From JASHPR01 sp963795055 (GTDB lineage: Bacteria; Actinomycetota; Actinomycetes; Streptosporangiales; Streptosporangiaceae): a stretch of 64,000 nucleotides of DNA. The stretch spans positions 186,001 through 250,000 of the forward strand of contig CAWCGJ010000015.1 in the NCBI GenBank assembly GCA_963795055.1, read 5' to 3'. The position numbers and the translations under genes were made by a program. Within the stretch, counting starts at the first letter, position 1, and every line of letters starts with the position of its first letter. The notes under the pieces were generated by a model that had not been told where the DNA came from, did no database searches, and worked only from the letters and a program-made list of their open reading frames with translations. This document shows positions 26,672 through 35,281 of the stretch, piece after piece.

Positions 26672-27364
26672 CTAGGGCGGGCTCACGTAGCCAGCGAGCC
26701 TGGAGTCGCCGTGACCGGCGTCGGCCCGCACCTGGTCGGTCCCGGCGTCCACGACGGAGAACCCGGTCCGGTCGCTGTCCCCATTCACCACGTCCGGACC
26801 CCGCTGGCCGGGCGGGTCGTCTGTGACGATCGCCACGTGCACCGCCGACGGATCTGGCCCGAGCGAGAGGCCGTAGACCGCCACGTCCCCAGGTGCAGCC
26901 ACGTATCCGCTCGTCGCCGGGTGCCACTCGTCGTTGGCGACGCCCCACTCGTAGAAGCTGACAGCGGCGCCGTTGATCTCTCCAGGGCGGTAGCCGTAGG
27001 TCAAATGCACTCCGGCCTTCTGCCAGGCCCAGGCGGCGAAGTCGGCGCACCACTCCTCGGCCGTCTCGCCGCTCGGGCAGTCGGCCGTGCCGGAGCCCCA
27101 GTAGGCGCTGTATTTGTTGCAGTAGGAGTTGGAGGGGTCGGTGCTGTACCCGACCTGGCTCTTGGCGATGGCCACGATGCGCTGGCGCGGGCTCAATCCG
27201 CCCAGTGCGGCCTTGCCCGGTACCCGGAAGGAGTCGGTGTTCTCGAGCACACCGTGCAGGGTCGCCACCAGGATGATCACGACCACCCCGGCCCCGAGGA
27301 TGAGCCCGAGCCGGCGCAGTGACTGTCCCGGCCGGCGCGACCGCATGGCGTTTGTCCCGCGCAT
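26672..27364 (-). CDS. membrane-anchored CHAP-domain protein (putative amidase/peptidase)
   Basis: 230 aa from ATG 27362-27364, six bases after GGAG. An N-terminal signal-anchor (LGLILGAGVVVIILVATL) is followed by an extracellular domain with SPRQRIVAIAKSQVGY, the probable catalytic Cys in AEEWCADFAAWAWQKAG, and the His in SAVHVAIVTDD. This is the CHAP/NlpC-like thiol hydrolase pattern, so peptidoglycan cleavage outside the cell is likely. The start overlaps the stop of an FtsX-like permease remnant (TGATG), suggesting the gene was once the downstream member of that operon. Confidence 0.78.
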   Translation of the reverse strand: MRGTNAMRSRRPGQSLRRLGLILGAGVVVIILVATLHGVLENTDSFRVPGKAALGGLSPRQRIVAIAKSQVGYSTDPSNSYCNKYSAYWGSGTADCPSGETAEEWCADFAAWAWQKAGVHLTYGYRPGEINGAAVSFYEWGVANDEWHPATSGYVAAPGDVAVYGLSLGPDPSAVHVAIVTDDPPGQRGPDVVNGDSDRTGFSVVDAGTDQVRADAGHGDSRLAGYVSPP

Positions 27365-27571
27365 CACATGCTCCAAAGGGCCCGGGTAAGTGACATGCGG
27401 GCGGCGCGCAGGGCGGGACAGAGTCCGGCGACGGCACCGATGAGGACGGCCGCGCCGGTGCCGCCGGCCCAGGCGAGGGCCGGGGATGCGCAGGACGCCG
27501 GTGACACGGTTGTTACCAGCACCCCAACTGCCTCGGCCAGAAGGCGCGGGTGCGCCGTGGCCCCAGGTTGA
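27364..27571 (-). pseudogene. C-terminal remnant of an FtsX/MacB-type ABC permease
   Basis: The minus-strand frame ending at TGA 27364-27366 reads GGTGAAVLIGAVAGLCPALR then AARMSLTRALWSM. This is the last membrane helix and conserved tail of MacB/FtsX permeases (GxxAGLYPAxRAARxxPxEAL). Homology fades upstream of about 27571 and the rest of the protein is missing. The stop overlaps the CHAP-protein ATG. Confidence 0.55.
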
Positions 27572-27671
27572 CGCGCCAGACCGATCGTTGCTCCTCGTAC
27601 TCCGCCCGCGCCTGCCACCGGGACCGGACTAAGTGCTGGCTGGGCAATGGCTAGTTCGCCGCTGCTGTGGT

Positions 27672-28502
27672 CTAGGCGTCTCGCTTGAGGAAGAGGATCA
27701 CTGCGGCGGCCACCGCGATGGCGGCGTACCCGCACAGGATGGCGAAGCTGGTCCACGGCCCGAACATCGGGGTGTTCCCCGGAGGCTGCGGCCCGGTCAT
27801 CCACAGCTGCCCGCCGGCCAGGGCCGGGACCCACTTGTCGACGTGGTTCTGCCATGACTGCGGCAGGAAATTGACCAGAATGGTCACCACGAACAGCAGT
27901 CCGGTCACGGCGCCGATGCCGCCCGCGGTGTGCCGGATGAGTAGCCCCAGACCGAACGCCAGCACGCCGCACGCGGTCAGGAACAACGCCCCGCCGATGA
28001 CGGCGCGCAGCACGTTCGGGCTCCCGATCGTGGTGCTGATGTGGTCGGAAGACATGAGCGCCTGGCCAACGAAGAACGCGACGAACGAGGTGACCAGGCT
28101 GGTGACCAGTGCGACCACGGTGAAGACGACGCCCTTGGCCGCGATCATCACACCGCGGTGCGGGTTGGTGGTCAGCGTGGTGCGGATCATGCCCGTGGAG
28201 TATTCCGAGCTGATGACCAGCACGCCGAGGACGCCGATGATCAGCTGCCCGATGTACAGCCCGGCCAGGCTTTGCCGCGTCGGATCGAAGTACGGCCCAT
28301 GCGGCCCGTGCGCGGCGCCTGTGCTCGCCAGCGCTCCGAAGCCGACGACCACGACGAACATTGCCAGCAGCGTCCAGTACGTCGACCGGACCGACCGGAT
28401 CTTGGTGAACTCCGATCGCAGCGCGCCCGCGAACGTGACCCGGCCCGCCGAGCGGGGCAGGTCGAGTGCCACGCTGGCCGCGGGCCCGGTTGTCGTTGCC
28501 AT
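27672..28502 (-). CDS. ABC-2 type transporter permease
   Basis: 276 aa, six hydrophobic segments. The start region (LRSEFTKIRSVRSTYWTLLA) is the cytoplasmic lead-in typical of DrrB/ABC-2 permeases in actinobacteria; SSEYSTGMIRTTLTTNP is the conserved coupling helix that contacts the ATPase. It follows the ATPase gene with a 1-nt gap. Together they should form an exporter for drugs, lipids or another hydrophobic substrate. Confidence 0.9.
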   Translation of the reverse strand: MATTTGPAASVALDLPRSAGRVTFAGALRSEFTKIRSVRSTYWTLLAMFVVVVGFGALASTGAAHGPHGPYFDPTRQSLAGLYIGQLIIGVLGVLVISSEYSTGMIRTTLTTNPHRGVMIAAKGVVFTVVALVTSLVTSFVAFFVGQALMSSDHISTTIGSPNVLRAVIGGALFLTACGVLAFGLGLLIRHTAGGIGAVTGLLFVVTILVNFLPQSWQNHVDKWVPALAGGQLWMTGPQPPGNTPMFGPWTSFAILCGYAAIAVAAAVILFLKRDA

Positions 28503-28503
28503 C

Positions 28504-29442
28504 TCAGGCCACCTCTCCAGCCAGCACCGGCTGCTCGGGCACGCCAGCGTGGAATTGCACGCTGCCGGCGGTCAGTTCCATGAACGCCTGCTCCAGGGAC
28601 GCGTGGACCGGCGACAGCTCGTGCAGCCGGACCGCGTTGTCGTAAGCCAGGTCCCCGACCCGGCTGGGGTCAAGACCGGTGATCACCATCGATCCGTCGC
28701 CGTCCTCGCGTACTGCGGCCCCGGCCGCCGCGACCAGCTTGGTCATCAGGTCGGGCTGGGGCGTACGGACCCGGACAGTCTGCTGAGAGTTGGCGGCGAT
28801 GAACTCGGCGACCGTGCAGTCGGCGATGAGCTTGCCCCGGCCGATGACCAGCAGGTGGTCGGCGGTGTTCTCCATCTCCGACATCAGGTGGCTGGACACG
28901 AACACCGTCCGGCCCTCGGCAGCCAGCGCCTTCATGAGATTGCGGATCCACAGGATGCCCTCCGGGTCCAGCCCGTTGACGGGCTCGTCGAACATCAGGA
29001 TCTGCGGGTCGCCGAGCAGCGCCCCGGCGATCCCCAGACGCTGCCCCATGCCGAGCGAGAAGCCCTTGGACCGCTTGCCGGCCACGCCGGCCAGCCCGAC
29101 CAGGCCAAGCACCTCATCCACCCGGCGCCGAGGCAGGTTGTTGGACTCGGCCAGGCAGAGCAGGTGGTTGTAGGCGCTCCGGCCACCGTGCATGGCCTTC
29201 GCGTCCAGCAGCGCGCCGACCTGGCGCATGGGCTGGCCCGCCTGGTCAAACGGCTTCCCGTTGATGGTGACCCGGCCGGCCGTCGGCCGGTCCAGGCCCA
29301 AGATCAGGCGCATCGTCGTGGTCTTCCCGGCGCCGTTCGGACCCAGGAAACCGGTGATCTTGCCAGGTGCCACGCTGAACGACAGGTTGTCCACGGCGAG
29401 CGTTTCCCCGTACCGCTTGCTGAGACCTTCTGCCTCGATCAT
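28504..29442 (-). CDS. ABC transporter ATP-binding protein (DrrA/CcmA type)
   Basis: 312 aa. Walker A LGPNGAGKTTTMR, Q-loop region VGALLDAKAMHGG, signature FSLGMGQRLGIAGAL, Walker B ILMFDEPVNGLDPEG and switch His in VFVSSHLMSEM. The about 90-residue C-terminal extension is typical of the DrrA-type ATPases. It is co-transcribed with the permease at 27672 (stop and start one base apart). Substrate unknown; multidrug or bacitracin-type export is common for such pairs. Confidence 0.92.
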   Translation of the reverse strand: MIEAEGLSKRYGETLAVDNLSFSVAPGKITGFLGPNGAGKTTTMRLILGLDRPTAGRVTINGKPFDQAGQPMRQVGALLDAKAMHGGRSAYNHLLCLAESNNLPRRRVDEVLGLVGLAGVAGKRSKGFSLGMGQRLGIAGALLGDPQILMFDEPVNGLDPEGILWIRNLMKALAAEGRTVFVSSHLMSEMENTADHLLVIGRGKLIADCTVAEFIAANSQQTVRVRTPQPDLMTKLVAAAGAAVREDGDGSMVITGLDPSRVGDLAYDNAVRLHELSPVHASLEQAFMELTAGSVQFHAGVPEQPVLAGEVA

Positions 29443-29680
29443 GTTTGCGCCGTCCCCTCAGCAGTCGTGCGCCAGCCGGGCTGGCCAGCGAACCCAGTCT
29501 CGCGGACAAACGCGATACGTCGCGTCGCCCGGAAGGCTGATTCGCGTCCTACCGCAGGGTGATGTCAGCGCTTCCGCCGGCGCACAAGAGAACGGAAGTT
29601 ACCGGCCATGCCGAAGGCGGCGTACCCGCCGGCGCCGAAGCGGCGTATGGGCGCCGCCAAGAGACCGGCGGCCACACTTA

Positions 29681-30604
29681 TCAGGCCGCGCTGACCTGCG
29701 ACGCTGCCGTGGCGGCCCGGTCGGCGAGGGCCCGGACTTCGCGCGCTACCTGCGGGTATACCTCCGCCGGCAGATAATGGCCGACCCCGGGCAAGATGAC
29801 CAGCCGGGCTCCGCTGATCGCCTTGGCGGTGCGGCGGGCCGCCGCCGGGCGCAGCAGTGGGTCGTCGGAGCCGTGCAGGACCAGAGCTGGCACGCGAAGC
29901 TGGGACAGGCGGCCGCCGTGCCATTTCGCCCCGGCCTGGCGGCTTTGGGCCGCCGTGTCGCGCACACCGCTGGCCTGGTCCCGCGCTGCCATCTGGCGCA
30001 CCGCCTGCTCGTCGAAAGGATAGGCCGAGGCGGCGATCGCACGGGTGGCCGCGACGGCGACCGCGATGTCACCCTCGCGGCCCTGGGGGAACTTCAGCCG
30101 CGCCAGCCTGGCCACCAGCCCCAGGTGAATGTACCGGGCTGCCGCCAGGCCGCCGACGTCGCCGGGCAGCGAGGCCGAGGAGGTGAGGCTGCGTACCCGC
30201 CCGGGATGGCGCAGGGCTGTGCGCTGGGCCAGCTGCCCGCCCATCGAGTGGCCGAACAGGTGCGCCGAGTCCCAGCCGAGCTCGTCCAGTACCGCGATCG
30301 CGTCATCGGTCATGTCCTCAGCGCTGTAGGCCGGCGAGCCCCTGCGCAGCACCGCCGCGAGCGGGCTGGCTGTGCCCGCATCCGGGCAGCGGGTGGACTG
30401 CCCGGCATCGCGCTGATCGTAGGCGACGACATGAAAGCCGCGGCGGACGAACTCAGCGACCAGGTCGTCTGGCCACCAGAACCGCGACACGGCCAGCCCC
30501 ATGATCAGCAGCAGCGGATCACCGCCTGCACCGCCGAGATCTTCGAAGGCGATCCGCACCTGGCCGTTGACCACGTAACGCACCCGCGCGGAACCGGGTA
30601 TCAC
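29681..30604 (-). CDS. alpha/beta hydrolase
   Basis: 307 aa. The start is GTG 30602-30604, preceded by GGAGGATCAG; a much longer open frame upstream runs through the divergent TetR gene and is not real. Alpha/beta-hydrolase features: oxyanion region LLLIMGLAVSRFWWP, AYDQRDAGQST, nucleophile Ser in LFGHSMGGQLAQ, acid in VLHGSDDPLLR and His in LPGVGHYLPAEV. Such enzymes include esterases, lactonases and epoxide hydrolases. It is divergent from the TetR regulator, whose likely operator repeats overlap this gene's promoter. Confidence 0.88.
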   Translation of the reverse strand: MIPGSARVRYVVNGQVRIAFEDLGGAGGDPLLLIMGLAVSRFWWPDDLVAEFVRRGFHVVAYDQRDAGQSTRCPDAGTASPLAAVLRRGSPAYSAEDMTDDAIAVLDELGWDSAHLFGHSMGGQLAQRTALRHPGRVRSLTSSASLPGDVGGLAAARYIHLGLVARLARLKFPQGREGDIAVAVAATRAIAASAYPFDEQAVRQMAARDQASGVRDTAAQSRQAGAKWHGGRLSQLRVPALVLHGSDDPLLRPAAARRTAKAISGARLVILPGVGHYLPAEVYPQVAREVRALADRAATAASQVSAA

Positions 30605-30621
30605 CTGATCCTCCAGTCGAC

Positions 30622-30675
30622 TTCGCAAACAACGTTCGCAAAGTAGTCTAACAGTTTGGGTACAGTGTTCGCAAA
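30622..30675. promoter_or_regulatory. shared hydrolase/TetR control region with three TTCGCAAA repeats
   Basis: TTCGCAAA occurs at 30622-30629, 30635-30642 and 30668-30675. On the minus strand TTGCGA (30669-30674), an 18-nt spacer and TAGACT (30645-30650) make a good promoter for the hydrolase; one repeat covers its -35 and the other two lie just after its start point. TTTGGGTAC-AGT-GTTCGCAAA (30655-30675) is also an imperfect palindrome. This is the expected binding region of the adjacent TetR protein. Confidence 0.6.
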
Positions 30676-30694
30676 TGAGGTGGCGGGAGCTCAG

Positions 30695-31414
30695 ATGGTA
30701 GCGGGCGGAGGCGGCGGCGTGATCTGGATGCGCCCTGAGCGCGCGGCGGCAGGCCGCCCGGCCGGGCACTCCCGGGATGAGATCACCGCCGCCGCCATCG
30801 CGATCGCCGACCGGGAAGGCCTGGACGCAGTATCCATGCGGCGGGTCGCCGCCGACCTGGGGACCGGAGCCGCGTCCCTGTACCGCTACCTTCAGACTCG
30901 CGAGGACCTGCTCGACCTGATGATCGACGCCACCGGCGCTGAGTACGCCTTCACGGCGCCGACCGGCGACTGGCTCACCGACCTGCTCGACATCGGCGAG
31001 CAGGCACGCGCGATCATGCGGCACCACCTATGGCTACCGCCCCTGCTCACCACTCGCCCGGTGCTCGGCCCCAACGGCCTAGTCCTCCTGGAGCATGTCC
31101 TGGAAACACTCGCCTCCCACCCCGCGAGCACCGCAGCCAAGCTCGAAGCCTTCGCCCTCCTCACCGCGGCCACCGCGCTGTTCGTCCAGAACGAACTCGC
31201 CGGCGGCCCGGCCCGCCAGCAGCACAACGTCGCCTACCTGCACCACGCTCTCGCTGCCGGCCACCACCCGCGACTGGCCGAACTGCTCGCCGCGCCACCA
31301 TCACCTCTCCAGACCGGCCCTCCGGACACAGCTACCGGCCCGGCGGACCGCTACCGCGACATCTTCGCGCGAATCCTCAGCGGCCTCCTCGCCCCGCCAC
31401 CGCCACCTGCCTGA
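30695..31414 (+). CDS. TetR/AcrR-family transcriptional regulator (TetR_C_1 type)
   Basis: 239 aa from ATG 30695 (GGGAG upstream; a TTG further up at 30656 lies within the operator region). The N-terminal helix-turn-helix is SRDEITAAAIAIADREGL then MRRVAADLGTGAASLYRYLQ, followed by LLDLMIDATGAEY. The ligand domain is of the larger tetracycline-repressor-like type (C-terminal LEHVLETLASHPA). It probably represses the divergent alpha/beta hydrolase and itself. Inducer unknown; the hydrolase substrate is the obvious guess. Confidence 0.9.
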   Translation: MVAGGGGGVIWMRPERAAAGRPAGHSRDEITAAAIAIADREGLDAVSMRRVAADLGTGAASLYRYLQTREDLLDLMIDATGAEYAFTAPTGDWLTDLLDIGEQARAIMRHHLWLPPLLTTRPVLGPNGLVLLEHVLETLASHPASTAAKLEAFALLTAATALFVQNELAGGPARQQHNVAYLHHALAAGHHPRLAELLAAPPSPLQTGPPDTATGPADRYRDIFARILSGLLAPPPPPA

Positions 31415-31548
31415 CCACCAGCCTGCCGTCACGGTCGCGCGGTGCGCCCGCAGGATCGACAGACGCCTCGCCCATGACGACCTTCGGACCAGTCTCGGCG
31501 CGTCGACCCACGCCGAGAAGAGGCATCAGGCCATGTGGTAGCGGCTGG

Positions 31549-32847
31549 TCATCCGTAGTGGCCTGGTGGCTTATTCCGCCCGCCGATGCCTTGCGGATCG
31601 GCGGTGTTGGCCCGGTCCAGGTCGACTGAGTCGGCGAAGCTGCGCCCGACGGTCACTCCCAGGCGCGCGAGTTCCTCCTCGACCGCCGGGCGGTGTTCGG
31701 GGCGCACCTCATCACGCAATTCTTCGAGCATTGCTCGCATGCGGCGCATGACCTGGATGGCCGTTGAGCCGTACTCACGGATCTCGGTCACGCCGAGCAT
31801 GAGGTAGTCCTCCCAGTCGCGAGCCGGGATCACCAGCCCGGTACGGGCCGCGCTGCCGGAGCGCCATTGCGACGGGGAGAAGTCGGTCGTCCCGATCAGG
31901 CGCAGGACATCCGAGAGATGGTTGAGCGCCTGGACCGCGGTGGTGGGGTCGTTGATGGCCGGTGACAGGGCCTTGTCGGCAATGTCGACCATGATCCTGA
32001 TGGCGAAAGCCGGATCCTGCTCGATCGTGCGCTCGTCGCCTAGCGCGATCATGTTGCGGAGCCTGCGCTGCGCCCGGATACCGGTTGCAGCGCCACCGTA
32101 GGTCTCGATCAGCCTGGCGCCGGCGGGCACGAAATCGCCGACCCGATGGCAGATCACGACCAGGCACCCGTGCTCGCGCGCCCAGCGGGCAAGCCCACGG
32201 ACGTGGAGCGCCTGGATGGCTCCCGGCCTGGCGCTACGGACGACCACGGCGGGCTGTTCGCCGACTGGCGCGAACACGCCGGAGAACACGTCGGGCGCGG
32301 CGAGGGCCGCGACGTAACGCGCAAAGTCACGGTTCACGTAGCTGGCCGCCAGCGCCGCTACCGCGACGGGCCGCAGCCGGTGCAAGAAGCGGTCCAGGAA
32401 GACCACGAACAGCAGCAAGCTCACCACCACAAGCGCCCCGGCGACCGTCACGCCGAGGTTGGGGACAAAGTGGTTCTCAACGCGCCGCAGCAGCCCGAAC
32501 GAGTACGCCAGCGTCCCGACCAGCAAGGCGAGCAGCAGCTTGAGCACCCGGTCGCGGTACCACAGGCGCAGGTAGCGGGCCGAGAACATGCCGGTGGCCA
32601 TCTGGACCACCAGCACCGTGACGGTGACCACGAACCCGGTCAACGCCGCCATCGCGCCGACGATCGCCGACAGCACCGTGCTCGCCGTGGACGGGGAGTA
32701 GGTCCAATACGACGGCAGGTGCACCGACTGGTCGGCCAGGATCAGTCCCGAGCCGAGCAGCGCGCCCAGCAGGCCTCCCGCCAGCGGCAGCACCCACAGG
32801 CTGCCCCGTGCGAACTGGCGAAGACGGAAGGCCGTGTTCCAGCTCAC
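31549..32847 (-). CDS. DUF2254 membrane protein
   Basis: About 432 aa from GTG 32845-32847; a GTG at 32898 is an alternative. Four hydrophobic helices in the N-terminal half (LWVLPLAGGLLGALLGSGLI; SIVGAMAALTGF-like; LLLALLVGTLAYSFGLL; VAGALVVVSLLLFVVFLD), then a soluble C-terminal domain with VVVRSARPGAIQ, ALGDERTIEQDPAFAIRIMV and DKALSPAINDPTTAVQALN. These latter blocks are diagnostic for DUF2254. Function unknown; the family is widespread in bacterial membranes. Confidence 0.85.
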   Translation of the reverse strand: MSWNTAFRLRQFARGSLWVLPLAGGLLGALLGSGLILADQSVHLPSYWTYSPSTASTVLSAIVGAMAALTGFVVTVTVLVVQMATGMFSARYLRLWYRDRVLKLLLALLVGTLAYSFGLLRRVENHFVPNLGVTVAGALVVVSLLLFVVFLDRFLHRLRPVAVAALAASYVNRDFARYVAALAAPDVFSGVFAPVGEQPAVVVRSARPGAIQALHVRGLARWAREHGCLVVICHRVGDFVPAGARLIETYGGAATGIRAQRRLRNMIALGDERTIEQDPAFAIRIMVDIADKALSPAINDPTTAVQALNHLSDVLRLIGTTDFSPSQWRSGSAARTGLVIPARDWEDYLMLGVTEIREYGSTAIQVMRRMRAMLEELRDEVRPEHRPAVEEELARLGVTVGRSFADSVDLDRANTADPQGIGGRNKPPGHYG

Positions 32848-32957
32848 CGCGGCTGCTTCGGTCTTATCGCGGCGACCGTGCCCATAACCATCTTGCACCT
32901 CGGTTTCGAGACGTGTCGGAGATGGAGGGACTCGCGGCTGCGCCCGGCGTGGGCCAC

Positions 32958-34910
32958 TCAGACATCGGTCGGCTTCAGCCAACGGTCCATCCAGTCGAGG
33001 ATCGCCTCGGCACGTTGAACACGCAACGCGAGGTCGGCGCCGAACGGGTCGTGTGGGACGCCGGGGAGGCGGAACATCTCGGTGACCTTCCCAGCCAGCT
33101 TCAGCTCGTTGTAGAGCACGTCGCCCTGGGAGGTCGGGCACCGCAGGTCATCCTCGTGCTCCAGGACGAGCAGCGGCGCTGAGCAGCGCGCAGCGTAGGT
33201 GGCAGGCGACATCCTCATGTACGGCTCCATGGAATCCGGGCCGTGGCCTGGGCTGCTGTCCATGCTGGCGGCGACCAACGCGGAAAGGTCGGAGCCGAGC
33301 ATGCCGGTCCAGTCCGACACGAGGCACTCGGAGATGCCGGCACGGAATCGGTCGCTGTGGGTGAGCAGCCAAGAGGTTAGGTAGCCGCCGCTGGAGAGCC
33401 CGAAGGAGGCGACCCGGGTGCTGTCCGCCAAGCCTTGCTCGACGGCCACATCGACCGCTTGGAGCACATCGGCAAGGTCGTAGCGGCCCCAGTCTCCGAT
33501 GAGCATTTCCGCGTGGGCGTCGCCGTAGCCGGAGCTGCCGCGGAAGTTGACCATCAGGACGCCGTAGCCAGCCGCGGCCAGCAACAGGTTGTCGACATTG
33601 AAGATCTCGCCATGGACGGCGAATGGGCCCCCATGAATGTGCAGCACCGTGGGGTACGGCCCGGTGCCGTCGCGCGGCGCCAGGTACCAGCCTTCGATCT
33701 CCGTGTGGCCGTCGGTGGTCGGATAGGTGAGGTGATGGACGTCGAAGGGCAGGTCGGTCAGCCAGGTGCCGTTGAGCCCCGTGACCGCCTGAAGCTGCCC
33801 GGTCTTCGTGTCGACAACGACCAGGTCGGCGGGCCGGGTGTGGGAGGTCCGGATGGCGAGGAGGCGGGCTCCGTCGATACCCACAGGGACGACCGACTCG
33901 TTGACGTCAGTCAGCGGCTCCACCCTCACCTCGCCGGCCAGGGCGACCCGAGTGGTGCGAAGCGCCCCGCCCTGCTGGACGTAGACGTACGCCCACTCGC
34001 CAGCAGCATCGACCAATATCCGGGGAGTGATGGCTCGAGAGTCGAAGCCCGCCACCATATCGGCGAACAACTGGCCCTGCGGGTCAGGCATCCGGGTCTC
34101 ATGGGTCCCATCGCGCGGATCACAGACGACAAGCTCGATCCGCTTGTTGATCTTCCACGGGGAGGAGTAGACGACCTTGCCATCGGCGATCCAGGCGGCG
34201 ACGGCCGCGTCACCCAGCAGCGGTCCGCAGGTGATCGTGCGACAGTCGCCGGAGGAGACGTCAACGGCCCGGATCGCGTAGCCGGTGTCATCGCCGGCAC
34301 CGAAGGTCCCATAAAGGATCGACGCACCGTCGGGTGACCACTCGAGGAACGAGATCACCCCGTCACCGGCGGTGAGACGCCTCGGCTCCCCGCCAGCCGC
34401 GGGCACGACCCACACGTCACCCCGGACGTCGTCGATCAGCCCCATACCATCGCGCCGCCAGTGGAGCCGGGTGATGCGGTATGCCTTTTTCGGGTCGCGC
34501 CGTGGGATGTCAAAGGCGTCAACGGCGATCTGCGTACCATCGGGCGACCACACCGGACCTGCCTGCCCCGTCCCGCGGGCGAACTTGGTCAACACAGTCG
34601 CCTCGCCCCCGGACCGCGCGCAGACGGCCAGCTGCCAGGGGTCGTCGCGGCCCGTTCCCGTCTGCTGGAGGAACGCCACCAGCGACCCATCAGGAGAAAT
34701 GGCCGGCTGTGCCTGGCGGGCGTCGGAGGGCACGAGGCGGCGATGCTGCCCCGCCTCAACGAGCCACAGAGCGCTGGCGTCGCTGGCGGTACTGCCCTCG
34801 AGGGTGTTAGCGACGTAGACGACGGCGTCGGTGCCGGGGACGAGCGCGCCGCCGAGGCAATCGACGAAGCGGAGCAGGTCTTCGGGGCGGTAGGCGAGAT
34901 CCGGGTCCAC
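32958..34910 (-). CDS. S9 family peptidase (acylaminoacyl/prolyl oligopeptidase type)
   Basis: 650 aa from GTG 34908-34910, eight bases after GGAGG; upstream codons to 34976 lack a start signal. An N-terminal beta-propeller with repeated SPDG motifs (AISPDGSLVAFL, WSPDGTQIAV, WSPDGASILY) precedes the hydrolase domain: HIHGGPFAVHG, nucleophile Ser in ASFGLSSGGYLTSWL, Asp in LEHEDDLRCPTSQ and His in LPGVPHDPFG. No signal peptide, so it is a cytoplasmic oligopeptidase. It is an intact paralogue of the frameshifted enzyme at 9016-11009. Confidence 0.92.
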   Translation of the reverse strand: MDPDLAYRPEDLLRFVDCLGGALVPGTDAVVYVANTLEGSTASDASALWLVEAGQHRRLVPSDARQAQPAISPDGSLVAFLQQTGTGRDDPWQLAVCARSGGEATVLTKFARGTGQAGPVWSPDGTQIAVDAFDIPRRDPKKAYRITRLHWRRDGMGLIDDVRGDVWVVPAAGGEPRRLTAGDGVISFLEWSPDGASILYGTFGAGDDTGYAIRAVDVSSGDCRTITCGPLLGDAAVAAWIADGKVVYSSPWKINKRIELVVCDPRDGTHETRMPDPQGQLFADMVAGFDSRAITPRILVDAAGEWAYVYVQQGGALRTTRVALAGEVRVEPLTDVNESVVPVGIDGARLLAIRTSHTRPADLVVVDTKTGQLQAVTGLNGTWLTDLPFDVHHLTYPTTDGHTEIEGWYLAPRDGTGPYPTVLHIHGGPFAVHGEIFNVDNLLLAAAGYGVLMVNFRGSSGYGDAHAEMLIGDWGRYDLADVLQAVDVAVEQGLADSTRVASFGLSSGGYLTSWLLTHSDRFRAGISECLVSDWTGMLGSDLSALVAASMDSSPGHGPDSMEPYMRMSPATYAARCSAPLLVLEHEDDLRCPTSQGDVLYNELKLAGKVTEMFRLPGVPHDPFGADLALRVQRAEAILDWMDRWLKPTDV

Positions 34911-35110
34911 GTGGTTTCCTCCATCCAGTGATCGGGTCGGCTTGGAATTCACCTGTGCAAGCTGGGGCCATGTCACGGTGAGCGAGGAGCGCGAAGTGGC
35001 ACAGCCGGGACGGCGACGCTCAGTGACTGCGGGAATCCTCTGGCCGTTCCACGCCCGGTCATGCTGGGCTGGCAGGCACCTGCGGTGCCCGTGTGGATTC
35101 TACGGGGCGG
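34911..35110. other. intergenic, promoter side of the S9 peptidase
   Basis: Only the GGAGG ribosome site of the S9 peptidase is recognisable here. No gene is supported. Confidence 0.35.
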
Positions 35111-35281
35111 TTACCGGGATGCAGGATCGAGCGCGCCGGGATGCGCCCGGCGGTAGTGCTCGGTCAGGGTCTCGCTGAGGGCGCCGGGCCGGTAGGCGAC
35201 GGTGCGGTGGCAGAGCTGGCATCGCGTCACCGGCAGATGGGTGACCGTCACGGGGAAGCGGCGAGAAGGTGACTTGCTCAT
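35111..35281 (-). CDS. small CxxC...H(x)4H zinc-finger-like protein, coupled to the upstream hydrolase
   Basis: 56 aa, too short for a routine ORF cutoff. The ATG (35279-35281) overlaps the TGA of the PHA-depolymerase-like gene as ATGA. The protein starts with a basic stretch (SKSPSRRFP), then TRCQLCHRTVAYRPG, a linker, and LTEHYRRAHPGALD. Cys21 and Cys24 together with two histidines of the HYRRAH segment form a plausible C2H2 zinc site. The 4-nt overlap and ordered metal-ligand spacing argue for a real gene. Function unknown: a zinc-binding RNA, DNA or protein adaptor for its neighbour is possible. Confidence 0.62.
   Translation of the reverse strand: MSKSPSRRFPVTVTHLPVTRCQLCHRTVAYRPGALSETLTEHYRRAHPGALDPASR

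Noticed and set aside
29565..29680. 38-codon tail-like reading (PIRRFGAGGYAAFGMAGNFR) after the hydrolase
   Set aside because: Looks protein-like but is too short, with no clear start or coupling; cannot be supported as a gene.
30605..31027. N-terminal extension of the alpha/beta hydrolase ORF
   Set aside because: Runs antisense through the TetR gene; the GTG at 30604 has a strong ribosome site and starts the conserved part.
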